NCBI GenBank assembly: GCA_018713005.1
Contig: DVFX01000101.1
Span: forward strand, 1-18,454
Source of the DNA: Scatomorpha gallistercoris
GTDB lineage: Bacteria; Bacillota; Clostridia; Oscillospirales; Oscillospiraceae
Direction: 5' to 3'
Length of the DNA: 18,454 nucleotides
Below the pieces are notes generated by a model that did not search any database, was not told the DNA's origin, and worked only from the letters and a program-made list of their open reading frames with translations. The translations under genes were made by a program, and so were the position numbers. Shown piece after piece: positions 7,720-13,705 of this stretch (position 1 is its first letter; the number at the start of each line of letters is the position of its first letter).

Positions 7720-7740
7720 AGCTGTGGTTCCTCCTCCCTA

Positions 7741-7990
7741 CGTCGTCGCAAACTTCGCTTGCCTCCGTTTCCGCAGTTCAGCCGAAGGCCTCCTGCGAAA
7801 ACTTCGCCCGCTTCGTTGCTCCTCCTTCCCAAAACAAGTCCCATGGACTCGTTTTGGTTATATTTACCGCCTGCCGGCGGAAACTCGCATCTGTTTCTTT
7901 TCCGCGCGCGGACTGCTTTGCCGGACACGTGTATGCGGTTTTGGAATTCGCTGTGCATTGCCTGCTTCGGCAGGCATCGAGCTTTAGCAT
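7741..7990. other. Structured non-coding spacer between chvE terminator and mmsA
   Basis: About 250 nt without a credible gene; the frames here lack coding character. It is dense in hairpins: 7829-7851 (7 bp, one mismatch, then 5 bp around a CAT loop), 7867-7880 (CCGCC-TGCC-GGCGG), a GCGCGC-centred palindrome near 7901-7912, and 7959-7976 (7-bp stem with TTCG tetraloop). On the minus strand GCGAAGTTT followed by (T)CGC or GCG occurs twice. It could be a processed RNA spacer, a structured 5' region of mmsA, or a copy of a dispersed repeat. No convincing promoter is seen. Confidence 0.45.
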
Positions 7991-7997
7991 TTAAAAA

Positions 7998-8021
7998 CGG
8001 GCGGGGCAGGGACCCCGCCCG
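7998..8021 (-). terminator. Rho-independent terminator after the ChvE-like gene
   Basis: A perfect 9-bp G+C stem (7998-8006 with 8013-8021) with a 6-nt loop, followed on the minus strand by TTTTTAA. It lies about 43 nt past the binding-protein stop codon. This is a common layout that yields more binding protein than membrane components. Confidence 0.85.
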
Positions 8022-8063
8022 TGGCTTAAGTGCTATTGCCTGTTATTTAGTATGTAGCCTGAC

Positions 8064-9251
8064 TCAGGCAGTGGCGACCAGGTAGCCGTCCTCGCCGACT
8101 TCGTAGTAGCCGGGCTCAACCAGGACTTCTTCGTAGTTCTCAGGAGTGACGGTGGTCGGGACGAGCAGGACGCTGGTGGCAGCGTGGCCGCTGTCGCTGG
8201 TGGTGTAGGTCTCGGTGTCGAGGCTGGCCTCGAAGTCCCAGCCAGCGCCGTCAATCAGGGCCTGGTCGACGGACTCGCCGGCGAGGATGGCCTTGGCGAT
8301 GTCGAGGGTGGCAACGGCCTCGTTGGCCACAGCCTTGTAAACGGTCATGCTCTGCAGGCCGTCAACGATGTTCTTCAGGTTGGCAACGTCGCCGTCCTGG
8401 CCGGTGATGATAACGGTGTTGTCGCCGGCGTAGTCGGACTGGATGGCCTGGGTCACGCCGAGGGCGGTGGAGTCGTTGGAGCACAGCCACGCGTCGAGCT
8501 GGGTGCCGTCAGCATAGTAGGAGGCGAGGATGTTCTGGGCGCGGGCCAGGGCGGTGTCGGTATCCCAAGCTTCGGTGGCGACAACGTCAAACTCGGTCTG
8601 CTCGGAGACGCAGTTCAGAACGCCGCTGTCCAGGTAGGGCTGCAGGATGCTCATGGCGCCGTTGAAGAAGAACGGAGCGTTGTTGTCGGCGGGGTCGCCG
8701 GCGGTGAACTCGATGTTGTAGGCAGTGCCTTCGGCAGCGTTGTCGAGGTCGAGAGCGTCACGGATGAACTCGCCCTGCAGGACGCCGACGGAGAAGTTAT
8801 CGAAGGAGACGTAGTACTGGACGTTGTCGTTCATGATGAGGCGGTCATAGGCGATGACGGGGATGCCAGCCTCGCCGGCCTCGTTCATAACGGTGTTCAG
8901 GGCCTCGCCGTCGATGGCGGAGATAACGAGAAGGTCGACGCCGTCAGCTATCATGTTCTGGATGTCGTTGACCTGCTGGTCGGTCTCGTTGTTGGCGAAG
9001 GTGAGCATGGTTTCGTAGCCGGCGGCCTTGAACTGCTCGTCAAGGTAGGAGCCGTCACGGTTCCAGCGCTCGAGGCTCTGGGTAGGCATTGAAATGCCTA
9101 TGTAGCCGAGGGTCTCGCCGTCGCCGGTGTCTTCAGTAGCCGGAGAACCGCTGGCAGCGGGATCCGCGCTGGGCTCGGTGGTGTCGGTGCCGCAGGCGGC
9201 AAGGGCGAACACCATTACGAGAGCGAGGAGCAGAGCAAGAAGTTTCTTCAT
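8064..9251 (-). CDS. chvE: Sugar-binding lipoprotein, ChvE-like (multiple monosaccharide ABC transporter)
   Basis: A 395-residue periplasmic-binding-fold lipoprotein that captures a monosaccharide outside the membrane and delivers it to MmsAB. The signal peptide ends in the lipobox ALAAC (Cys20), followed by an acidic Thr/Ser-rich linker. GISMPTQSLERWNRDG, IADGVDLLVISAIDGEAL, VIAYDRLIMND, YYVSFDNFSVGVLQGEF and a late ITGQDGDVANLKNI segment match the ChvE/XylF group, which binds sugars such as L-arabinose, D-xylose, D-galactose or D-fucose. ATG 9251 has AGGAGG at good spacing. It is first in its operon, behind a promoter near 9378-9405 and a leader of about 120 nt with three hairpins, and is followed by its own terminator. 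The true ligand cannot be read from sequence alone. Confidence 0.92.
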   Translation of the reverse strand: MKKLLALLLALVMVFALAACGTDTTEPSADPAASGSPATEDTGDGETLGYIGISMPTQSLERWNRDGSYLDEQFKAAGYETMLTFANNETDQQVNDIQNMIADGVDLLVISAIDGEALNTVMNEAGEAGIPVIAYDRLIMNDNVQYYVSFDNFSVGVLQGEFIRDALDLDNAAEGTAYNIEFTAGDPADNNAPFFFNGAMSILQPYLDSGVLNCVSEQTEFDVVATEAWDTDTALARAQNILASYYADGTQLDAWLCSNDSTALGVTQAIQSDYAGDNTVIITGQDGDVANLKNIVDGLQSMTVYKAVANEAVATLDIAKAILAGESVDQALIDGAGWDFEASLDTETYTTSDSGHAATSVLLVPTTVTPENYEEVLVEPGYYEVGEDGYLVATA

Positions 9252-9302
9252 TTCATTTTCCTCCTACATTTCGTTTGGATTTTGGTCGGGAGTTACACTT
9301 CA

Positions 9303-9370
9303 CGCCTTCCTTTCGGGGAAGGCGCAAGGCGGGTACCCGCCTTTGGGATTTGGAAGCTTGGCCGCTTCCA
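9303..9370 (-). promoter_or_regulatory. Three consecutive hairpins in the chvE 5' leader
   Basis: Between the predicted transcription start near 9371 and the chvE start codon lie three inverted repeats: 9351-9370 (7-bp stem, 6-nt loop), 9326-9343 (a perfect 18-bp palindrome, aaggcgggtacccgcctt) and 9303-9324 (8-bp stem, 6-nt loop). The first would form at the very 5' end of the mRNA, where it could protect it from decay. None has a following T tract for minus-strand transcription, so termination is unlikely. Confidence 0.55.
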
Positions 9371-9377
9371 CGTGTAT

Positions 9378-9405
9378 ATTTTATAACTTACTTTACGAAA
9401 GTCAA
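9378..9405 (-). promoter_or_regulatory. Sigma-A type promoter of the sugar operon
   Basis: On the minus strand TTGACT (9405-9400) and TAAAAT (9383-9378) are separated by 16 nt. The predicted start is near 9371, about 120 nt ahead of the chvE ATG. The surrounding A+T-rich sequence contrasts with the G+C-rich genes. A candidate repressor site covers the spacer and -35 box. Confidence 0.7.
9385..9405. promoter_or_regulatory. Candidate ROK repressor operator at the chvE promoter
   Basis: The 21-bp stretch contains the palindromic core ACTTTacgAAAGT (9390-9402) and overlaps the -35 box and spacer of the chvE promoter. It matches the sequence at 9619-9639 in front of the ROK gene at 17 of 21 positions, in the same plus-strand orientation. 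A site shared by two divergent promoters and placed to block RNA polymerase is what a local repressor would use. Confidence 0.55.
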
Positions 9406-9566
9406 CGCCAAATTGCCCAATTACTGTTATTTCGTTTATTATGCTGTTTTTGGACACCCATAAACTGTGCATTTTGCCAAAGGCATCCCTCCCTGCAATC
9501 GACAAAAACCGTGTTCCACCCCTGCGGACCGCCCTCGATTTTTTGCAATATTTCTAAACGAGGGCA

Positions 9567-9594
9567 TTGATAATATCAAAAACTGTGGTAAAAT
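9567..9594 (+). promoter_or_regulatory. Promoter of the ROK regulator gene
   Basis: TTGATA (9567-9572) and TAAAAT (9589-9594) are separated by 16 nt, with TGG directly before the -10 box as an extended -10 element. The -35 box forms half of the inverted repeat TTGATA-a-TATCAA (9567-9579), which may be a further protein-binding site. Confidence 0.65.
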
Positions 9595-9618
9595 AGATGA
9601 TGAACAGCAACTTCGATT

Positions 9619-9639
9619 AAGTTGCTTTACTAAAGTTAA
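9619..9639. promoter_or_regulatory. Candidate ROK repressor operator in the leader of its own gene
   Basis: It contains the perfect odd palindrome CTTTAcTAAAG (9625-9635) and matches 9385-9405 at 17 of 21 positions. It lies downstream of the -10 box and 16 nt before the start codon, where a bound repressor would block elongation and give autoregulation. An 8-bp hairpin (9606-9613 with 9619-9626) overlaps its left side. Confidence 0.5.
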
Positions 9640-9654
9640 AAGGATGTCAACCCC

Positions 9655-10782
9655 ATGGAGAACTCATTTGCAGACAGACGGCGCCAGACGCGCAGCAGCG
9701 TATACCACTGCCTTTACGAGGCCGAGGGCTTCTGCACGAGGCAGACGCTTGCGCAGTCGCTTGGTCTGAGCCTGCCTACCATATATCAGAACCTGACGGA
9801 GCTCGTGGACAGCGGCCTCGTCCGATACGCCGGCGAGGCGCAGAGCACCGGCGGCCGCAGGGCCCTGGGCGTAGAAATTGTTCCGGACGCCCGCTTTGCC
9901 GTGGGCGTGAGCGTGACGGGCCACCGGCTGCGCTTCTCGGCGGCGGATTTGCGCCTGAATGAGATAGCTTACCGCTCGAGGAATTTCGAGGCCCACGGCG
10001 CGGACATGGAGTCCCTGTCGGGCTTTCTGTCGAGGGAACTCGAGAGCTTCATAGACGAGGAAAAGCTTGACCGCTCACGCCTGCTCGGCGTGTGCGTCGC
10101 GCTGCCCGGCATACTAACGCCGGACCGCAGCGCGATAATGTTCGCCCCCAAGCTGCAGCTGAGGGACTCCGACCTCTCGAAGCTGTACAGGAGCATCCCC
10201 TACCCAAGCTATGTTGAAAACGACGCCACCAGCAGCGGACACGCGGAGTGGTTCTCCAGAGGCGCGCGCGGGAACATGGCCTATGTCTCGCTCGAGAGCG
10301 GCATCGGCGGCAGTGTGCTTATAGGAGGCTCGCCCTACCACGGCACCAACCAGCGCAGCTGCGAGTTCGGACACATGTGCGTCGTGCCAGGCGGCCTTCC
10401 CTGCAGCTGCGGCAAGCACGGCTGCCTGGAGGCCTACTGCTCCTCGGACCGCGTGAGCAAGGGCCTGGGCGTCTCGCTCACGGACTTTTTCGACGCGCTC
10501 GAGCACAACGACCCCGAGTACAGCCTCATCTGGTCGGATCTGCTCCAGCACCTCGCCGTCGGCGTGTCCAACATACGCATGGCCTTCGACTGCGACATCG
10601 TCCTCGGCGGACTGCTCAGCCAGTATCTGCCTCCCTATCTATCGCTGCTCAGGCGGCTGGTCGCGTCAAGCGACCCGTTTTCCGACAATGCCGACTATGT
10701 TTCATTGAGCGTCCTGGGCGGCCATTCCGTGCCGCTCGGAGCGGCGCTGCACTTCATTTCCGGCTTCCTGGAAGATGTTTAA
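9655..10782 (+). CDS. ROK family transcriptional regulator (XylR/NagC type)
   Basis: A 375-residue repressor with an N-terminal winged helix-turn-helix (about 14-60; helix TLAQSLGLSLPTIYQNLTEL) and a ROK sugar-kinase-like domain. The ROK zinc motif is intact: GHMCVVPGGLPCSCGKHGCLEAY with His240, Cys250, Cys252 and Cys257. Sugar-contact residues normal for ROK proteins are present (EN-D around 188-190, Glu237, Glu259), so it should sense a sugar directly. An ATP-site GIGGS loop remains, but the HTH marks it as a regulator rather than a kinase. ATG 9655 has AAAGGATG upstream. It diverges from the transporter operon and is followed by the epimerase after 47 nt. It probably represses both directions and is relieved by the imported sugar; the effector is unknown. 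Confidence 0.9.
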   Translation: MENSFADRRRQTRSSVYHCLYEAEGFCTRQTLAQSLGLSLPTIYQNLTELVDSGLVRYAGEAQSTGGRRALGVEIVPDARFAVGVSVTGHRLRFSAADLRLNEIAYRSRNFEAHGADMESLSGFLSRELESFIDEEKLDRSRLLGVCVALPGILTPDRSAIMFAPKLQLRDSDLSKLYRSIPYPSYVENDATSSGHAEWFSRGARGNMAYVSLESGIGGSVLIGGSPYHGTNQRSCEFGHMCVVPGGLPCSCGKHGCLEAYCSSDRVSKGLGVSLTDFFDALEHNDPEYSLIWSDLLQHLAVGVSNIRMAFDCDIVLGGLLSQYLPPYLSLLRRLVASSDPFSDNADYVSLSVLGGHSVPLGAALHFISGFLEDV

Positions 10783-10829
10783 TCCCGCCTGCCGCGGGCT
10801 CATGTTTGAAATAAAAAGGAGTGTTAACC

Positions 10830-11852
10830 ATGAAGATTACAAGCCGCGCCTTCGGCGAGACGGCGCGAGGAGAGGCCGTCACGGCATATGAAATCAGCAG
10901 CGCCTCCGGGTCCAGGGCCGTAATACTCGACTACGGCGCCACTGTACAGAGCCTTCTGGTGCCGGACAGCACCGTCGCACTTGTGGACGTCGCGCTGGGC
11001 TACGACACCGTTGCGGAATACGAGGCTAACGGCGGATACCTGGGCGCGACCATAGGCCGCGTCGGCAACAGGATTGCGAAGGGTTCCTTCTCGCTTGGTG
11101 GCAGGGAGTACACCCTCGCGCGCAACGACGGGGAAAACACGCTGCACGGCGGCATCCGCGGCTTTGACAAGTACGTCTGGCAGGCGCAGGCCCTGCCCGA
11201 CAGGCTGGTGTTCTCCCGCGTGTCCGCCGACGGCGAAGAGGGTTTCCCCGGCAGCCTCAGCGTCTGGGTTAGCTTTGAGCTCACGGACGCCAACGAGCTG
11301 CGCATAAGCTACGACGCCGACACAGACGCGCCCACCCCCGTAAGCCTCACGAACCACACCTACTTCAACCTCAACGGCGGCGGCGACATACTGACCCACC
11401 GCCTGACGCTGAACGCCGAGTATTTCTGCGAGGGCGCTCCCGACTGCCTGCCCACGGGGCGTCTGGCGTCCGTCGCAGGCACCGCCTTTGACTTCCGCCG
11501 CGGCCAGGTGCTGGGCGAGGCGCTCGCCCGCCCGGACGAGCAGACCGCCCTCTTCGGCGGCTTCGACCACAACATGGTGCTCTCCGGCAGACATGCCGCC
11601 GAGCTGTCCAGCCCCGAGACCGGTATAGTCATGGACGTTTACACCACCCTGCCCGGCATGCAGCTCTACACCGCCAACTCCCTCTCGGAGCGCGCAGGCA
11701 AGCGCGGCACGAGGATGTCCTCCCACGGCGCCGTCTGCCTGGAGACCCAGGTGTTCCCCGACGGCATGAACCACTATGCCTTTCCCTCCCCGGTGCTCCA
11801 TCCGGGCGAGCATCTGCACACAGAGACGGTCTACGCCTTCTCTGTGAGATAA
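10830..11852 (+). CDS. galM: Aldose 1-epimerase (mutarotase)
   Basis: A 340-residue enzyme that interconverts alpha and beta anomers of an aldose before isomerisation. It follows the GalM family along its full length: GATIGRVGNRI (Arg81), NTLHGG (His106), LTNHTYFNL (His176), GGFDHN (Asp246) and CLETQVFPDGMNH (Glu305). These correspond to the Arg, two His, Asp and catalytic Glu of L. lactis GalM (His96, His170, Asp243, Glu304). ATG 10830 is preceded by AAAAGGAG at good spacing; a GTG nine bases upstream overlaps that site. The gene shares a transcript with the ROK regulator and ends at a double hairpin. In this context it probably works on the sugar taken up by the ChvE-type transporter rather than on galactose. 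Confidence 0.93.
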   Translation: MKITSRAFGETARGEAVTAYEISSASGSRAVILDYGATVQSLLVPDSTVALVDVALGYDTVAEYEANGGYLGATIGRVGNRIAKGSFSLGGREYTLARNDGENTLHGGIRGFDKYVWQAQALPDRLVFSRVSADGEEGFPGSLSVWVSFELTDANELRISYDADTDAPTPVSLTNHTYFNLNGGGDILTHRLTLNAEYFCEGAPDCLPTGRLASVAGTAFDFRRGQVLGEALARPDEQTALFGGFDHNMVLSGRHAAELSSPETGIVMDVYTTLPGMQLYTANSLSERAGKRGTRMSSHGAVCLETQVFPDGMNHYAFPSPVLHPGEHLHTETVYAFSVR

Positions 11853-11856
11853 AGTC

Positions 11857-11888
11857 CAGCCGCCGCGCCATAAACGGCGCGGCGGCTG
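11857..11888 (+). terminator. Strong G+C hairpin after galM, no T tract
   Basis: A 13-bp stem (11857-11869 with 11876-11888) with loop ATAAAC directly follows the galM stop codon. No T run follows, so it may protect the mRNA 3' end or act with the terminator 15 nt downstream. Confidence 0.5.
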
Positions 11889-11902
11889 CATAAAACCTGG
11901 CA

Positions 11903-11934
11903 AAAAGTAAGCGGGCCGAGGCCCGCTTACTTTT
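11903..11934. terminator. Bidirectional Rho-independent terminator between convergent genes
   Basis: A 14-bp stem (11903-11916 with 11921-11934, loop CGAG) has A residues on its left and T residues on its right: TTTTCTATTT for plus-strand transcripts and TTTTTG for minus-strand ones. It separates galM from the converging lipoprotein gene and can end both. Confidence 0.85.
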
Positions 11935-11942
11935 CTATTTCA

Positions 11943-12626
11943 TCAAACCGCGGGGTAGTATATCATCTCCGCGTCTATACGCTGGAAGTCCCCGTCGTCT
12001 ATCGTCCAGACATCGTCGTCTCCGCGGGTCACCTGCACTACCATGTCCACGGGTTCAAGGTAGCCTATGCCGTCCATATTGTCCTGCACCAGGCCCATCA
12101 GCATTTCGGCCCAGGCGTGGTCGTACTCGATATAGGCGTTTTCATCGGTAGTTATGAGGGCAATCTCCTCGTCGGTGTACTGGGCCTGGAGCTCGGCCGC
12201 GGCCGCCTCCATCTGGTCGGCCACCTTCTGCATGATGTCTATCGGATAGATGGTCAGCGGTACGCCGTAGGTGTTCTCGCTCACATCCGCGGCCTCGCCC
12301 ACCTCGTACCTGGAGTGGGAATATATCTCCTTGTACAGTTCTGTGAGCTCCTGCGTAATCTCGTCGGTCGGGTACTCGATGCCGAAGAACTGCATGAAGT
12401 AGTTTACCTCCACCTCTATGCCGTCCTCATAGATTGTTTGCGCCTCCTCTTCCGTGCTGTCCACCAGCGTGAGGAAATCGGGGTCAAACTTGCCGAGATA
12501 GATTTCGTCCAGGTTTCCCTGTACGAGCATCGCGGACGCGTCCGACATCGCCGTGCCGCAGCCCGCGAGCGAGAGCGCGAGGGCCAGCGCCAATATGAGC
12601 GCGGCGGCCGTTCTGAACTTTTTCAT
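11943..12626 (-). CDS. Putative lipoprotein of unknown function
   Basis: A 227-residue protein with a clear lipoprotein signal peptide: MKKFRTAAALILALALALSL followed by AGC, with Cys23 as the lipidation site. The mature part is acidic and largely helical, with many Glu/Asp and Tyr, and a C-terminal beta-like segment (VVQVTRGDDDVWTIDDGDF) such as is seen in secreted lipoproteins of Firmicutes (DUF5105-like, not confirmed). The ATG at 12626 is chosen because AAGGAG lies at good spacing; the ATG six codons upstream overlaps that site. It follows the Gx transporter gene after 56 nt and is probably the last gene of the NusG-II/Gx transcript. I do not recognise a function. Confidence 0.75.
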   Translation of the reverse strand: MKKFRTAAALILALALALSLAGCGTAMSDASAMLVQGNLDEIYLGKFDPDFLTLVDSTEEEAQTIYEDGIEVEVNYFMQFFGIEYPTDEITQELTELYKEIYSHSRYEVGEAADVSENTYGVPLTIYPIDIMQKVADQMEAAAAELQAQYTDEEIALITTDENAYIEYDHAWAEMLMGLVQDNMDGIGYLEPVDMVVQVTRGDDDVWTIDDGDFQRIDAEMIYYPAV

Positions 12627-12682
12627 ACTTTTTCTCCTTCTCATTTATGCAAATTTCTTAAAGCGCTGCCGCAGCCTGCGCC

Positions 12683-13189
12683 TTACTTCAGGAGCCCCGA
12701 CTTCCTGACGGCGCGGATGAGGAACATCCCGGCCAGTCCCGTAAATGCGCCGGTCACCACGCCGCTGGCGGCGAGGATGAGTATATACACGGCTATGCCC
12801 GGCGTACCCGTGACAAACACGGCGACCAGTATCTGCCCGGCATTGTGCGCCAGGGCGGCGAGGACGCTCACGACCCAGAGCATTTTCTCCGGAAACACTC
12901 CCACAAGCGCGGCCATAACTATGTACGCAAAGAGCCCGCCGACCGCCGAAAACATGAAGGCGGAGAATCCGCCCGTGAAGGCCGCGCCGAGGATGAGCCT
13001 GACCACCAGCACGGCCAGGGCATCGCGGCGTCCCAGCAGCACCATGGCCACGAGCGTGACGATGTTCGCCAGGCCCAGCTTCACGCCCGGCATGGGCACC
13101 ACGGGCGGTATCTGGCTCTCAGCCACAAATATTGTCAGCGCCACGGCGGCGAGCACCGCGCAGAGCGCCAAGCGTTTTGATGACCTCAT
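12683..13189 (-). CDS. Gx transporter family protein (heptaprenyl diphosphate synthase component I family)
   Basis: A 168-residue membrane protein with about five hydrophobic segments. IPPVVPMPGVKLGLANIVTL (26-45) and the following LLGRRDALAVLVVRLILGA are characteristic of the family named after heptaprenyl diphosphate synthase component I, now usually called Gx transporters. It resembles the S-components of ECF vitamin transporters, so a substrate-capturing membrane role is likely, but the substrate is unknown. The ATG at 13189 overlaps the stop codon of the NusG domain II gene (ATGA), and this pair of families is commonly adjacent in Firmicutes. No ECF ATPase is encoded nearby. Confidence 0.88.
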   Translation of the reverse strand: MRSSKRLALCAVLAAVALTIFVAESQIPPVVPMPGVKLGLANIVTLVAMVLLGRRDALAVLVVRLILGAAFTGGFSAFMFSAVGGLFAYIVMAALVGVFPEKMLWVVSVLAALAHNAGQILVAVFVTGTPGIAVYILILAASGVVTGAFTGLAGMFLIRAVRKSGLLK

Positions 13190-13551
13190 GTCTGACCCTC
13201 CGGCTCCACGATGTCTATCACCAGCTCGTGCGGCACGCAGGCTATGGGCACATACCCCCCGGTTATGGCCCCCTGGCGCACGCAGACCTGGTCAGGGCAG
13301 TCCGCGCTGACGACTTGTATGCTGCCATGCTCCACGCGGACCCTGTTCGTGCCGAGCTCGCTTGTCACGTCGAACTCATACGGCACGGCCACAGTGTCCA
13401 GTTCAATCTCTTCTATTATCTCACCGTGCAGCCAGACGCGCGCCACAACGCCCTCCGCCGCGCCCATGGAGCGCAGCAGGAAAAAGGCCGCTGCGCCGAT
13501 TATGGCGACGGCCGAGAACAATATGACCCAGAATTTCGTCTTATGTATCAT
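13186..13551 (-). CDS. NusG domain II-containing protein
   Basis: A 121-residue protein with one N-terminal membrane anchor (about 7-27) and an extracytoplasmic NusG_II domain. The domain shows the family pattern of three cysteines: ADCPDQVCVRQG (Cys85, Cys90) and PIACVPHELVI (Cys105). Despite its name, the family is not a transcription factor; it is found next to Gx transporters and sometimes with Rnf or ApbE genes, and its role is unknown. The gene overlaps the Gx gene by 4 nt. The start ATG at 13551 has no ribosome binding site, and the predicted -10 box ends 6 nt before it, so the mRNA may begin at the start codon. Confidence 0.85.
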   Translation of the reverse strand: MIHKTKFWVILFSAVAIIGAAAFFLLRSMGAAEGVVARVWLHGEIIEEIELDTVAVPYEFDVTSELGTNRVRVEHGSIQVVSADCPDQVCVRQGAITGGYVPIACVPHELVIDIVEPEGQT

Positions 13552-13557
13552 AAGCCC

Positions 13558-13586
13558 ATTTTAAGGTACGCAGGCGCGCTTGTCAA
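13558..13586 (-). promoter_or_regulatory. Promoter of the NusG-II/Gx/lipoprotein group
   Basis: On the minus strand a consensus TTGACA (13586-13581) and TAAAAT (13563-13558) are separated by 17 nt. The -10 box ends six bases before the ATG, which puts the predicted transcription start at or within a base or two of the start codon. Confidence 0.7.
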
Positions 13587-13608
13587 CCACTTGTCAATCT
13601 GTTGTCAA
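13580..13608. repeat. Three TTGTCAA direct repeats with 11-bp period
   Basis: TTGTCAA occurs at 13580-13586, 13591-13597 and 13602-13608, each followed by four different bases. The left copy contains the minus-strand -35 box and the right copy the plus-strand -35 box. The middle copy has no promoter role. The spacing of about one helical turn puts all three on the same DNA face. Confidence 0.8.
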
Positions 13609-13630
13609 GCGGGTTACAAAATGATATAAT
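13602..13630 (+). promoter_or_regulatory. Promoter of the FHA-FtsW/PBP pair
   Basis: TTGTCA (13602-13607) and a perfect TATAAT (13625-13630) are separated by 17 nt, with TGA before the -10 box as an extended element. The leader to the start at 13706 is about 70 nt and contains a G+C-rich hairpin near 13637-13667. Confidence 0.75.
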
Positions 13631-13705
13631 TATCCCCCGGCGGGCGCGCCGCTCGCGCGCTCCTGCCGCAGGCGTATATCTTGGCTTTCTTATATGGAGG
13701 TAAAT

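Noticed and set aside
7611..7987. Open frames on both strands in the chvE-mmsA spacer
   Set aside because: They are rich in Arg and Ser, run into mmsA in another frame, and have no coding signal; the stretch looks structural instead.
9411..9422. AATTG-cc-CAATT inverted repeat as a Bacillus XylR-type operator
   Set aside because: On the minus strand its TTGGGCAA centre recalls the Bacillus xyl operator, but the flanking arms do not match, it is upstream of the -35 box, and there is no second copy at the ROK gene. It was kept as background only.
9420..9440. Possible catabolite-responsive element on the minus strand (AAACGAAATAACA)
   Set aside because: The required TG half is missing; too many mismatches to the cre consensus.
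12117..13310. Plus-strand open frame opposite the lipoprotein, Gx and NusG-II genes
   Set aside because: It crosses gene borders of three coupled minus-strand genes with recognised families or signals, so it is a shadow frame.
13580..13608. TTGTCAA repeats as a CRISPR or tandem-repeat array
   Set aside because: The units are 7 bp with 4-bp spacers and coincide with two -35 boxes; far too short for CRISPR.
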